62,604 bases of DNA. Origin: Catenovulum maritimum. Lineage in GTDB: Bacteria; Pseudomonadota; Gammaproteobacteria; Enterobacterales; Alteromonadaceae. Where the stretch lies: contig NZ_KQ130501.1 of NCBI RefSeq assembly GCF_001050375.1, positions 1 to 62,604 on the forward strand, read 5' to 3'. Below are positions 18,407 through 27,405 of this stretch, one piece after another (the stretch's first letter is position 1; the number at the start of each line of letters is the position of its first letter). The notes below the pieces were generated by a model. It ran no database searches and was not told the DNA's origin. It worked only from the letters and a program-made list of their open reading frames with translations. A program made the position numbers and the translations under genes.

Positions 18407-19387
18407 TTATAACCAATGTTTACGCTTGTAACCAACCAACTCAACATATGCCGAACCAGTTTGATTGCCTTCTACTGTGCACGCGCCTTCCCAGTATTTA
18501 GGAAATAGCCAAGCTTCATGTAATTCTTGGTCCTGTACTTGTGGCGTAATTGTTAATTCATAATCAGCAATTTGAATTTTCCATTTAGCTGGATAATTTT
18601 TACCTGTATGCGGACTTTTCCACCATTGTAAAATCTCAACTGCGAATTCTGAGGGTGAATACTGAGTCGTATTACCTGCTGAATCTGTGATTGAAGCCAT
18701 TTGATCAGCTTCGCTATGATAGGCAAACACCATGATTTGGGTGTTGTCATCTAATTGAATTGCAAACCATTGCCAGCCGACTAAAAAGCAGGCTTGGAGT
18801 AAGTCGCCATATTGACGATCGAACCAAACTTCACCCTCAACCTCATACTCAGTGCCAGCTATGGTTAAGCTTCCATCCGCTACCATACTTTCTCTTGAGT
18901 AATAATAGGTATAGCCGCCGAAAGTGTAATCGTACTTATCACCTTGATAATGCACGACTGCAGGTTTTTGACTTTTAACATCAAGTGACAACTCAAATTG
19001 ATTGACCTTGCTAGTTAATTTATCATTGCCGTCTCCCCCTGTAGCACGACAATTTTTAAAAATGTTCTCCAGTGAAAAACCATTTTCTATTACTTTGGGT
19101 GGACCAGGTAAATAATCTACACGACTATAAAATTTATTATTATCAATGTCTGTTATCGCTGCATTCATCATTTGAACCGTTAATAAATCATGCGGTACTT
19201 GATTGCCGTGAATTTTATGTGCAATCAGCTCAAATAAATGTGAGGCATCTGCATCGACGGCAAAAAAACAAAGTTCAAATCCAAAATTTTTGCCACATTT
19301 TGTTTTTAAATGTCCAGTCCAATACCACCACTGAGCTAATTCATCAGTTAAAAAGGCGTCATCAGCCGGTAAACTCACTTTTTTCAT
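18407..19387 (-). CDS. CrtC/AttH-type lipocalin-fold protein
   Basis: 326-aa protein of the lipocalin-like superfamily that includes carotenoid 1,2-hydratase CrtC and the AttH proteins. The diagnostic N-terminal tryptophan motif is present (QWWYWTGHL, about residues 20-28), then FGFELCFF; a second Trp-rich beta block (VGWQWFAIQLDDNT) starts near residue 203. No signal peptide is seen, so it may act in the cytosol or at the inner membrane. In this superfamily CrtC adds water to a carbon-carbon double bond of acyclic carotenoids; AttH function is unknown. AAGGA lies 6 bases before the ATG. First gene of a pair with the FAD enzyme and divergent from a TonB receptor, suggesting a joint role on a hydrophobic substrate (inference). 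Confidence 0.75.
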   Translation of the reverse strand: MKKVSLPADDAFLTDELAQWWYWTGHLKTKCGKNFGFELCFFAVDADASHLFELIAHKIHGNQVPHDLLTVQMMNAAITDIDNNKFYSRVDYLPGPPKVIENGFSLENIFKNCRATGGDGNDKLTSKVNQFELSLDVKSQKPAVVHYQGDKYDYTFGGYTYYYSRESMVADGSLTIAGTEYEVEGEVWFDRQYGDLLQACFLVGWQWFAIQLDDNTQIMVFAYHSEADQMASITDSAGNTTQYSPSEFAVEILQWWKSPHTGKNYPAKWKIQIADYELTITPQVQDQELHEAWLFPKYWEGACTVEGNQTGSAYVELVGYKRKHWL

Positions 19388-19740
19388 CCGTTTTCCTTAT
19401 AATTTAGATACTATAAAATAGAACTTGATCGATGTTTATTTTTTGTACCTTTATTTTTGGTTAAACTGCTTGAGCCAGTATCAGTTATAATTTAAACGTC
19501 TCCTCGGTTAACTTATAAAGTCTGCTACCACAAAGAGATGGTTAAGCTAAACTAAATTTAGTTATTAAGGTTATATTATTAAAAAATATAGCCTTGTGTA
19601 TAATCGGCTGTTTAATACAAATATTTAATTTATAACCATTTTAACCTAATTGAAGATAATGATTTTTCAACTAAAAAATTGAATTAATCCGATTATCTAC
19701 CAAAATTGTATGGTTACTTATATTCTTATTGGAGAATCAT
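19388..19740. promoter_or_regulatory. Divergent regulatory region lipocalin operon / TonB receptor
   Basis: About 350 bases without a gene. It contains a perfect 14-bp palindrome AACTAAATTTAGTT (19550-19563), an imperfect 9-bp inverted repeat GGTTATATT / AATATAGCC (19569-19593) and a TATAAT (19599-19604) that could be the -10 of the receptor gene, although no good -35 is visible. GATAATGAT (19655-19663) resembles half of a Fur site, but the rest does not fit. The palindromes are candidate operators for shared control. Confidence 0.4.
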
Positions 19741-22173
19741 ATGCGCGCGGCACCCATGAATACCGCTATATTTTTTTGCATGATGCAAATTTCATATGGA
19801 GCGTACGGAAATGCTGAGCAGGAACTAGATGATCAATCCAAGATTGAAGTGATAGAGGTCAATGCAAGAAAAAGAATAGAAAATATCCAAGAAGTACCTT
19901 TATCTATCACTGCTTTTAGTCATCAGCAATTCAAGGATTTAAACATCCACGATTTACAGCAGCTGAGTAAATATGCTGTTTCTTTAGAGCAACCTAAACT
20001 CCCCATCCAAAGTAGGCTCAGCATTAGAGGTGTTTCATCTGGAGATAATGCTTCTTTTGAACAAGCTGTCGGTATTTATGTTGATGAAGTTTACCGAGGT
20101 AGAATGCATCAACATAGAACTGGTATGTTTGATACATCAAGCGTTGAAATTTTACATGGCCCGCAAGTTACTCTTTATGGCAATAGTGCTATAGGTGGTG
20201 CCGTTTCTATTCGCTCTGCTCGGCCTGAAAATGATTTCTCAGGCTATGTTAATTATAAATACGAAAAAAATTACCAAACACATTTAGTGACATCAGCGAT
20301 CAATTTACCATTAAGCCAAGATGTCGCTGTGAGATTGTCTGCCAAATATCTCGATCAAAATGAAGGGATAGCAAATAATTTATTTAATAGTCAGTCTGAG
20401 CCTAAAATAAAAAATGAAGCTTATCGATTAAGCTTAAGTTGGCAGCTAAACCCTAGTTGGGATCTATACCTAAGAGCCGAAACAGGTCAATTTAGCCAAC
20501 AAGGGCACTTTTTAGATGTTCTAAAACATGTAGATAAAGATGGTAACCCAATTGAAAACTCAATTTATACTGGCCAAGGAGATGGAACATTAAATGTGGG
20601 TAACGCAGGTCTGTTTACCCCTGAGAACACCTTTTGGGATACGAAATCAGATGAGGCTTTAGTTGAACTCAATTATAAATCTGATAGTTTTGAATTTAAG
20701 TCCCTTTCTGCATTGAGCCAGTACAAATATCAACAGTCATTAGATTCGGATTTAACACCTTTACCATTAATCAACACTTATTTAGTTGAAGAATATAAGC
20801 AATATTCGCAAGAATTTAGAGTAAGTGGTCAAATCCAAGATACTCAATATATTGCAGGTGTTAGCTTACAAAAAGATGACTTGTTGAGTGATTACTTTGC
20901 TGACTTTAATACACCTATGTTGTTAGCTGGGCAATTTGGCGCTGAGTTTTTCCCAGCCATAAATAGTTTAATTTCTCCCTTTTCTAGAGCGCTTAATTTA
21001 AATCAAGAAACTCAGCAGCAAGCATTATGGCTCGATATAGAACAGCCATTAACGGAGCGTTTATATATCGGCTTAGGTTCTCGATGGACTAAAATATCTA
21101 AAACTGCAAATCAATCTGCCTTAACTGCAAATATACTGCACCAAATTAGTAACGGGGATATTACAGATTCTAGGTGGCTTAGTTACCCAGAACTGCTAGC
21201 CAACCAATCATATTTATCTGACCCCAATCAATATGTTTACACCGATAGCAATAACCAAACGGTTGAGCCTGCGCCAATACCTGATTATCTTTTAGGCTAC
21301 AATATATTCACTAATTTCACCGCGACTCCGCACTCATTAAAGGGGTTAGAGCGTGAAGAAAAACACCTCATGTACAACTTAAGTTTGAGATACCAAGCCA
21401 GCTTGCATACAAATATTTATGCAACTTATGCAAAAGGCTACAAAGCGGGCGGTTTTGATCTAGTTAACGAAAGTAATGTAGCTGATGACGCTGAATATGA
21501 TAGTGAAGTCGCTAGAGTGTACGAATTAGGGGTTAAGCATGCTTGGCAAAATAATAGATTAAACTTAGCTTTGTTCCACGGTAGTTACGACAATCTTCAA
21601 GTTAGTGTTTTTAACGGCGCTATTGGTTTTAATGTCGCTAACGCACCATCAAGTACATCTAAAGGGATCAGTGTAAATTTTGTTAACTATTTAACTAACT
21701 CTTTAGTACTCAGTGTTTCAGGGGAATATCTAGACTTTGAGTATGATGTTTATCCAGAAGCAAACTGTAGTAAAACAGAAGAATTAGCAACAGGAACTAG
21801 TTTGTGTGATTGGAGTGGCCGCTCCACTCCATTTACACCAAAATACAAAGCTAACGTAAACTTAGAATACCATAATGAAATTGGCTCTAGCCTATTGGTA
21901 CGCCATTTACTAAATTTAAGTTACAAAAGTGAGCATGGCACCGCATCAGACAATGAGGTTCAAACTCAACAAACGGCTTATTCTTTATTAGATTATCAGC
22001 TTGAATTAACACAGGCCAATTGGGATACCTCTTTTTATCTTGCGATATATAATTTACTAGATAAAGAATATACCAGTATGACAACTATAATCCCATTATC
22101 TACAGATGCAGCTTTTGCTTATCAGTTGGAAAAAGGGAGAGAAGTAGCGGTTGGGGTTGAGTTTAATTTTTAA
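19741..22173 (+). CDS. TonB-dependent outer membrane receptor
   Basis: Outer membrane active transporter, 810 aa. A short signal peptide (about 1-25, ending GNA) precedes the TonB-box-like IEVIEVNA, the plug domain (VPLSITAFSHQQ, LSIRGVSS, YVDEVYRG, VEILHGPQVTLYGNSAIGGA) and a 22-strand-type barrel ending in the aromatic VGVEFNF. The plug pattern resembles the pesticin/FyuA-like group of marine TonB receptors, whose substrates range from siderophores to sugars and lipids, so the ligand is not predictable. The frame is open from a TTG at 19729, but GGAG at 19731-19734 is 6 bases before the ATG at 19741, which I use. It is divergent from the lipocalin/flavoprotein pair and convergent with phrB. 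Confidence 0.92.
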   Translation: MRAAPMNTAIFFCMMQISYGAYGNAEQELDDQSKIEVIEVNARKRIENIQEVPLSITAFSHQQFKDLNIHDLQQLSKYAVSLEQPKLPIQSRLSIRGVSSGDNASFEQAVGIYVDEVYRGRMHQHRTGMFDTSSVEILHGPQVTLYGNSAIGGAVSIRSARPENDFSGYVNYKYEKNYQTHLVTSAINLPLSQDVAVRLSAKYLDQNEGIANNLFNSQSEPKIKNEAYRLSLSWQLNPSWDLYLRAETGQFSQQGHFLDVLKHVDKDGNPIENSIYTGQGDGTLNVGNAGLFTPENTFWDTKSDEALVELNYKSDSFEFKSLSALSQYKYQQSLDSDLTPLPLINTYLVEEYKQYSQEFRVSGQIQDTQYIAGVSLQKDDLLSDYFADFNTPMLLAGQFGAEFFPAINSLISPFSRALNLNQETQQQALWLDIEQPLTERLYIGLGSRWTKISKTANQSALTANILHQISNGDITDSRWLSYPELLANQSYLSDPNQYVYTDSNNQTVEPAPIPDYLLGYNIFTNFTATPHSLKGLEREEKHLMYNLSLRYQASLHTNIYATYAKGYKAGGFDLVNESNVADDAEYDSEVARVYELGVKHAWQNNRLNLALFHGSYDNLQVSVFNGAIGFNVANAPSSTSKGISVNFVNYLTNSLVLSVSGEYLDFEYDVYPEANCSKTEELATGTSLCDWSGRSTPFTPKYKANVNLEYHNEIGSSLLVRHLLNLSYKSEHGTASDNEVQTQQTAYSLLDYQLELTQANWDTSFYLAIYNLLDKEYTSMTTIIPLSTDAAFAYQLEKGREVAVGVEFNF

Positions 22174-22194
22174 TTTACTCAGCCCTTACTCATA

Positions 22195-22234
22195 TAGCTA
22201 GTCCAGTTACATAGAGAAAAAATTGGGCTAGCTA
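22195..22234. terminator. Hairpin between convergent TonB receptor and phrB genes
   Basis: 11-bp stem (TAGCTAGTCCA with TGGGCTAGCTA, one G-T pair) and an 18-base loop, placed 21 bases beyond the receptor stop and 28 beyond the phrB stop. No T-run follows on either strand. Probably a shared end-of-transcript structure; role inferred from position. Confidence 0.5.
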
Positions 22235-22262
22235 ACATTAAACTTAGATAAATCGAAGCTAA

Positions 22263-23666
22263 TTATTCTTTATATAAACTCAATGTAATTTCTCTAGCTT
22301 GCTTATGATCCACTATTGGCCTAGGGTAATTGATATTGCACCCTAATTTGTCGCAGTATTGCCAGGGCGTGTGTATATGTTTGTCAGGTATAGATCCAAG
22401 CTCTGGACAATACCGTTTAATAAATCGACCGTCAGGATCAAATTTTTGACCTTGGGTTGTTGGGTTGAAAATTCTAAAATACGGCGCTGAATCATGTCCA
22501 GTTGATGCACACCACTGCCACCCGCCATTATTTGCAGCATAGTCACCATCAATCAGCTTAGACATAAAGTAATCTTCACCCCAGCGCCAATCCACTTGTA
22601 AATCTTTGACTAGAAAGCTGGCTGTTATCATTCTGAGTCTATTGTGCATCCAACCAGTCTGGTTTAATTGCCTCATTGCGGCATCTACTATGGGGTAACC
22701 AGTAACACCTTGTTTCCAAGATGAAAATTCTTCAACTTGGTTACGCCATTTTATGGATTCAAATTTAGTTTTGACTGACTTTCGTTTGCTAATTTCGGGA
22801 TAAAAGAAACAAAGGTGACGATAAAATTCTCGCCAAATTAATTCAGATACCCAGGTCCCTTCGTTTGTATCAAAATTAAACACCTGGTCCCCGTGTTCTG
22901 CCATCATTCGATTTACGGCTTGTCTTGGGCTAATAATTCCAATACTCAAGTAAGGCGATAACTTACTTGTACCATCAACCTCAGGAAAATCTCGATTGTT
23001 TTTATACTGACTGACATTAGAACTACAAAAAACACGTAGTTTATTTAACACCACATCTTGTTGAGTAGGCCATTGCGTTAAATCATGCTCTGCGGTTATT
23101 AAATCCCTAGTATTTAGGTCGAAATTTAATTCAATTTTAGCTTGTGGTTTGATCTGTTGTAGACAAGTAACAGGCTTATTCAAAAAGACATTTAACCATT
23201 TTTTTCTAAAAGCACTAAACACACAATAAGGACTTGCATCATTTTTGACAACAGATCCTGGTGGCAATATGACACTATCATGATGTTGGTGAAACTTTAC
23301 CTGATGTTTTTGACACATCTGCTCGACACATTCATCACGGTTAATTTCATTTAATTCATATTCTGCAGAGACATGAATAGATTTTATAGGGAATTTTTCT
23401 ATCAGTTCATTCATCACATAGATGCAATCACTGTATGTATCTACAACTTTAATAATTAAAGGGATATTTAATTTGGCCAAGTCTTGGCTTAATGAGTCGA
23501 CACGACTATAAATTAGCTGTGTTTTTATAGAAGCCATCTTGTGTTGCTTCCATTGCTGTGGGGTTGCAATATAAACAGCAATTATCGGTTCACCTGACTG
23601 TTTAGCTAATGCTAAACCTGTATGGTCATAAGTTCTTAAATCATTTCTAAACCAAACTAATTGCAT
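22263..23666 (-). CDS. phrB: Deoxyribodipyrimidine photolyase
   Basis: Light-driven repair enzyme for cyclobutane pyrimidine dimers, class I CPD photolyase/cryptochrome family, 467 aa. It has the N-terminal antenna domain (LVWFRNDLRTYDH at the start), and the C-terminal FAD domain with WVSELIWREFYRH, GWMHNRLRMI, DGDYAANNGGWQW and STGHDSAPYFRIFNP, matching E. coli PhrB (472 aa) including the conserved tryptophans of the electron-transfer chain. Its ATG overlaps the stop of the upstream DUF523-DUF1722 gene by one base. The ybgA-phrB pairing is the same as in E. coli. Confidence 0.94.
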   Translation of the reverse strand: MQLVWFRNDLRTYDHTGLALAKQSGEPIIAVYIATPQQWKQHKMASIKTQLIYSRVDSLSQDLAKLNIPLIIKVVDTYSDCIYVMNELIEKFPIKSIHVSAEYELNEINRDECVEQMCQKHQVKFHQHHDSVILPPGSVVKNDASPYCVFSAFRKKWLNVFLNKPVTCLQQIKPQAKIELNFDLNTRDLITAEHDLTQWPTQQDVVLNKLRVFCSSNVSQYKNNRDFPEVDGTSKLSPYLSIGIISPRQAVNRMMAEHGDQVFNFDTNEGTWVSELIWREFYRHLCFFYPEISKRKSVKTKFESIKWRNQVEEFSSWKQGVTGYPIVDAAMRQLNQTGWMHNRLRMITASFLVKDLQVDWRWGEDYFMSKLIDGDYAANNGGWQWCASTGHDSAPYFRIFNPTTQGQKFDPDGRFIKRYCPELGSIPDKHIHTPWQYCDKLGCNINYPRPIVDHKQAREITLSLYKE

Positions 23667-24616
23667 TAACCATTTAACCCCATAGATAACGGATAAGGAT
23701 TAAAATATGTTTGCTGAGATAAGTAATCGTTTGGATACTTTTTTAAATAATGCTTGATTAAAGTGACCGGTGATAACAGTGGTACAAGTCCAGTTCGATA
23801 ATCTACTATTAGTTTAGTCAGCTCAGCTTTATCTTCTGTAGTCAGTTGTTTTTTAAAATATCCTTGCACATGCTGCAATACGTTTGAATGTCTCTTACGA
23901 GAGGCAACACTTTTCATAATTTGCATGAAGTCTGCTATGTATAGTTCTTTTATCTCGTCGAAATCAAGGTTAGCCTGATTTGCAACTAACTGCCCTAATT
24001 TTTTATATCCTTGATAGCTATGGGACATAATTTGGTATTTATGATTACTATGAAACTTGATTAAATTTTTCATTTCATTAGATGATGCTACTTGGGTACG
24101 CCAGTTATTAAAAGCAAATATACGTTCAATAAAATTTTCCCTAAGTGGCGCATCATTTAATCGGCCATCTTCTTCAACTGGCAGGTTTGGGTATGTAGCC
24201 ATTAAAGTTTGGGTGAATAAACCCACTCCCTTTCTATGTTGTACATTACCTTCATAATCATAAACTTTAAGCCTTTCCATACCACAGCTAGGAGATTTAG
24301 AAGTAACGATAAATCCATCTAGTTGATTACAACTTTTCATTTTCTGATTAGCAAAAGTATGCATATCTTCAGTATAGTCAATGGAGCTATCGCGAGTAGC
24401 GACTAGTTTAATTTGATCTTCGTGATCAATTAGCCTGATAGGTTTTCTTGGTATACTCATGCCAATACCGACTTCAGGACAGACAGATTGATAATCAACG
24501 TAATTAGATAAAGTTTTATTAGCAAAAAGTAATGCTTTATGGCCGCCATCAAAGCGGACTTTATCGCCTAGTAAACAGGCACTGATTCCTATTTTAAGTT
24601 TCTGATTCTCTGACAT
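23666..24616 (-). CDS. DUF523-DUF1722 protein (YbgA-like)
   Basis: 316-aa two-domain protein. Residues about 7-150 are DUF523 (GISACLLGDKVRFDGGHK, CPEVGIGMSIPR, TSKSPSCGMERLKVY), with conserved cysteines suggesting a metal or Fe-S site. Residues about 190-305 are DUF1722, the YbgA domain (HSNHKYQIMSHS, SRKRHSNVLQH). The C-terminal part corresponds to E. coli YbgA, which is also encoded just before phrB. Coupling by a one-base overlap with phrB suggests a part in DNA repair or photolyase maturation, but no activity is established for DUF1722; that link is inference. Members of the DUF523 clan have been tied to thiouracil desulfidase activity. Confidence 0.88.
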   Translation of the reverse strand: MSENQKLKIGISACLLGDKVRFDGGHKALLFANKTLSNYVDYQSVCPEVGIGMSIPRKPIRLIDHEDQIKLVATRDSSIDYTEDMHTFANQKMKSCNQLDGFIVTSKSPSCGMERLKVYDYEGNVQHRKGVGLFTQTLMATYPNLPVEEDGRLNDAPLRENFIERIFAFNNWRTQVASSNEMKNLIKFHSNHKYQIMSHSYQGYKKLGQLVANQANLDFDEIKELYIADFMQIMKSVASRKRHSNVLQHVQGYFKKQLTTEDKAELTKLIVDYRTGLVPLLSPVTLIKHYLKKYPNDYLSQQTYFNPYPLSMGLNG

Positions 24617-24833
24617 AAATTCATATCCATTTTTATATTTATGTTTATTTATATCAGAGAATTAGATATTTAGATCAGTAAAACGAAAAATAAATTATGA
24701 TTATAAGAAATTTAAAACGAATCATACAAATTAAGTGAGGAAACATGGGTTAATAGGAGTATTTTCCATTTTATTTCAGGTTTACTGCCTTGGATTAAGG
24801 TTAATGTAGCTGTATTGATAAGTGTAAATATAG
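24617..24833. other. Intergenic stretch without a gene
   Basis: AT-rich leader region of the DUF523/phrB operon. No open frame, repeat or convincing promoter seen. Confidence 0.4.
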
Positions 24834-24866
24834 ATAAAAAGACAATAACCATTAAAGGTCATTGTC
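24834..24866 (-). terminator. Rho-independent terminator of the nitroreductase gene
   Basis: On the minus strand GACAATGACC and GGTTATTGTC form a 10-bp stem (one G-U pair) with a 6-base loop, followed by TTTTTATC. It starts 8 bases after the nitroreductase stop codon. Confidence 0.85.
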
Positions 24867-24873
24867 AGTTGTA

Positions 24874-25422
24874 TTACCAAAAAATTGTGTGCGTTTGATA
24901 GGACTGTCTTTGTTTAGGTTCAATGCTGTCTTTAGCGCTCCCTAAATATAAAAAGCCAACAATTTCATCCTGACTTTCTAACTTGAGTTGTTTATGCACA
25001 TGTGGATGATATGCATATTCCCCACTTCGCCATATTCCCTGATAGCCAAGAGATACTGCCATCATTTGCATGCTATGGACACAACAGCCTGCGGTAATTA
25101 ATTGCTCTTGTGCTGGAATTTTACAGTCAGCTTTAATTTTAGCGATAACAGCAATAATAAGTGGAGCTCTTAGAGGCATATTGACCGCTTTATGAATCTT
25201 GACTTCATCAGCCTTATCTATCTCTGCTGCTTCTGCAAAAATTTCACCTAGATCATTTCTCGCTTTTTCCTGAAAAACAATAAATTGCCACGGCATCAAG
25301 CTTCCGTGATCAGGTACTGCCATAGCAGAGTTTAAAATTAACTCTAACTCGCTATGAGTCGGCGCTGGCTCTACTAATTTGTTGTAGGATTGTCTTGTTA
25401 AAAGAAGTTCTGAAGCTTGCAT
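24874..25422 (-). CDS. YdjA-like nitroreductase
   Basis: FMN-dependent nitroreductase-fold oxidoreductase, 182 aa, cytosolic. The segments MPWQFIVFQE, RAPLIIAVIAK, SAGC-like TAGCCVHSMQMMA and YQGIWRSGEYA correspond along their length to E. coli YdjA (183 aa), a minimal nitroreductase with weak activity whose natural substrate is unknown. It is 20 bases downstream of the membrane-protein gene at 25443 on the same strand and has a clear terminator after it, so the two form a transcript. Confident on family, not on substrate. Confidence 0.88.
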   Translation of the reverse strand: MQASELLLTRQSYNKLVEPAPTHSELELILNSAMAVPDHGSLMPWQFIVFQEKARNDLGEIFAEAAEIDKADEVKIHKAVNMPLRAPLIIAVIAKIKADCKIPAQEQLITAGCCVHSMQMMAVSLGYQGIWRSGEYAYHPHVHKQLKLESQDEIVGFLYLGSAKDSIEPKQRQSYQTHTIFW

Positions 25423-25442
25423 ATATTTCCAAATTAATCTAA

Positions 25443-26180
25443 TTAAACATAAAAACCAGAGTCATCTTCATCGCTAGGTTTTGGCATACTAAACTCGGTT
25501 CGAGATAAAAATATATCCTTATAAATCATGTATAAACTACAATGCAGCACGGGTAGTAAAACTAATAAGCCCAAACCAAATAATAAAGCGGCTAATATAA
25601 ATAAGAAGAAACTTAAGATACCAAAAATAATCAGAGGTGCTGAATTTTTAAAACACCCCGTAAAAGAATGTTTCATCGCGTCAACCGCTTTTAAATTATT
25701 GAATAAAATTAAGGCTGGCGAAAACAAAAAGCAAAAAAGAAAAGGGATGTAAAAGCAAAGTGTTAAAATATAAAAGCTTGCTAAAGTTTGGTTATCTTTA
25801 ACGTCACTCATATCTATATTCAAACTAATCAAAGCCAAATAAGAGGCAATTGCACCTGAAATTATATTAAATATAAATAAATGGGTTAAGGCAAAAAGCT
25901 TGGTTTTAATTATGTTTATTATTGGTTTACTATCAATTTGAACATTATTATCTTGCATCTGCGCAATGACCAATAAGCTAGATAATAACAAGCTAGCGAC
26001 TAAGCCACCTAATATAGGGACTTGAGCTATCAACAATGAAGCAAAATATACAATAAAGCTTGTGACTATCCAAAAGAGCTTTTTTTGATTAAACAAGTTA
26101 TAACCTTGAGTCAACCAGTCAAATGCATTTTTAGCAGGTTTGATTTTAATACTGATGCCTGTTTTTTCAGTGTGTTTCAT
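25443..26180 (-). CDS. Multi-pass membrane protein, BPSS1780/YciC-like
   Basis: 245-aa inner membrane protein with about six hydrophobic segments in three paired hairpins (around residues 35-80, 95-150 and 165-215). The N-terminal cytosolic stretch (AFDWLTQGYNLFNQKK) followed by such hairpins is typical of the BPSS1780 group of uncharacterised proteins, which I suggest tentatively. A short acidic C-terminal tail (DEDDSGFYV) ends it. It is co-directional with the nitroreductase 20 bases downstream. No function can be assigned. Confidence 0.75.
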   Translation of the reverse strand: MKHTEKTGISIKIKPAKNAFDWLTQGYNLFNQKKLFWIVTSFIVYFASLLIAQVPILGGLVASLLLSSLLVIAQMQDNNVQIDSKPIINIIKTKLFALTHLFIFNIISGAIASYLALISLNIDMSDVKDNQTLASFYILTLCFYIPFLFCFLFSPALILFNNLKAVDAMKHSFTGCFKNSAPLIIFGILSFFLFILAALLFGLGLLVLLPVLHCSLYMIYKDIFLSRTEFSMPKPSDEDDSGFYV

Positions 26181-26283
26181 ATAAATTTAATAAATAAGAA
26201 TTTGTTTTATTTTATCTGATACCAATGCAAAACTACACTCGAATTCCATTAAAAGTTTAAATGCTTAAATCATTGAACAACAA

Positions 26284-26312
26284 TTGAAAAATTAAATGCA
26301 AATTTTTATATT
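26284..26312 (+). promoter_or_regulatory. Sigma-70 promoter of the binding-protein/kinase operon
   Basis: TTGAAA (26284-26289), a 17-base spacer and TATATT (26307-26312): five of six matches at each hexamer with ideal spacing, 40 bases before the ATG of the binding-protein gene. AT-rich surroundings raise the chance of a spurious match. Confidence 0.55.
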
Positions 26313-26352
26313 TTTCTTATACTCTATTTTAAGTGTGTTTACGGATTGAGAT

Positions 26353-27399
26353 ATGCGTTTTTCTTGTTGTATTTTATTATTACTCAGCTTTAGTTCAATT
26401 GGTGCAGCTAAATCATTAGTATTATTGAATTGGCCTAATTATATTTCAGACAAGGTATTACAGGATTTTGAAACGCAAACGGGTATCAAGGTAACCGTAA
26501 TCCATTACGAATCTGATGAAACTAAAGACAGTTTATTAAATGCTACAAACGGTAAAGGTTATGATTTATTAGTCAGTAGTCAATTTAGACTAGCTGGCTA
26601 TGCTAGTCGTGATTGGTTAGAGCCACTCGAACAGAGTAAAATAAGTAATTTTATTCATGTTGATGATAAGTGGAAAACTGAGGCTGTTAATAGCCAATAT
26701 TGCTCTCCTTATTTTTGGGGAACAATTGGCATTTTATATCGAAAAGATTTGACCACTCCCCCTACATCTTGGAAATCATTTTTCAGCGAAGATAAGCCTG
26801 AATTAATCAACAAAATACAGTTACTGAGTGACTCTAGGGATGTATTGTCTATGGCACTTTTAGCTCAGAATTCTCCACCAAACACTAAACCTGAAGTTAG
26901 CATTAACAATGCAGCTAATTTAATCTACGACCGCCTCAAATATATTAATGGTTTTAGCTCTCTTAATTTAGAACCTAACTCAAATATACTGACTGGTGAA
27001 ATTTATATGGCCATGTCATATAACGGTGATGCATTATATTTACAACAATACTCAGATAATTTAGATTTTGTTATCCCAAGTGAAGGTACAACATTATGGC
27101 TAGATTGTGTCAGCATATTAAAGCAATCTAAAATGAAACAAGAGGCATATCAATTTTTAGACTATTTACAACGACCAGAAGTAGCAACTCACCTAGCGCT
27201 CACATATAAATTTGCAACAACAAACAAAACCGCACTATCATTACTGCCACAAACCGAAATAAACAATAAGACGATTTATCCAAATAAAGAATTAATTAAA
27301 AGATCGTCATTGAATAAACCTTTGAGTGCTAAGTCAGAGCGTTTATACCACACTATATACAATCAGCTACTGTATGCACATAAAGGATTAAAACAATAA
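26353..27399 (+). CDS. PotD-like periplasmic solute-binding protein
   Basis: 348-aa periplasmic binding protein with a signal peptide (about 1-19, cleaved near GAAKS). It follows the spermidine/putrescine-binding PotD/PotF pattern: LLNWPNYISD with FETQTGIKV at the mature N terminus, SDSRDVLSMAL (Asp equivalent of a PotD ligand), AMSYNGDAL and TTLWLDCVSI, where the Trp and Asp align with the polyamine-contacting W255 and D257 of PotD. A Tyr replaces a PotD Trp in AMSYNGD. No ABC permease or ATPase is nearby; instead the next gene, 6 bases on, is a sensor kinase with a periplasmic domain. It therefore probably presents a polyamine-like ligand to the kinase, as NspS does for MbaA in Vibrio cholerae (inference). 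Confidence 0.85.
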   Translation: MRFSCCILLLLSFSSIGAAKSLVLLNWPNYISDKVLQDFETQTGIKVTVIHYESDETKDSLLNATNGKGYDLLVSSQFRLAGYASRDWLEPLEQSKISNFIHVDDKWKTEAVNSQYCSPYFWGTIGILYRKDLTTPPTSWKSFFSEDKPELINKIQLLSDSRDVLSMALLAQNSPPNTKPEVSINNAANLIYDRLKYINGFSSLNLEPNSNILTGEIYMAMSYNGDALYLQQYSDNLDFVIPSEGTTLWLDCVSILKQSKMKQEAYQFLDYLQRPEVATHLALTYKFATTNKTALSLLPQTEINNKTIYPNKELIKRSSLNKPLSAKSERLYHTIYNQLLYAHKGLKQ

Positions 27400-27405
27400 A
27401 CCAGC

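Noticed and set aside
18553-19407. Several 65-111 codon frames in and around the lipocalin gene
   Set aside because: They overlap an intact coding sequence with conserved motifs and lack plausible start signals.
19651-19673. Fur box before the TonB receptor
   Set aside because: Only GATAATGAT fits; the second half agrees at about 11 of 19 positions overall, no better than chance in AT-rich DNA.
21887-22084. 65-codon minus-strand frame within the TonB receptor
   Set aside because: Overlaps conserved barrel strands; no ribosome site, no similarity seen.
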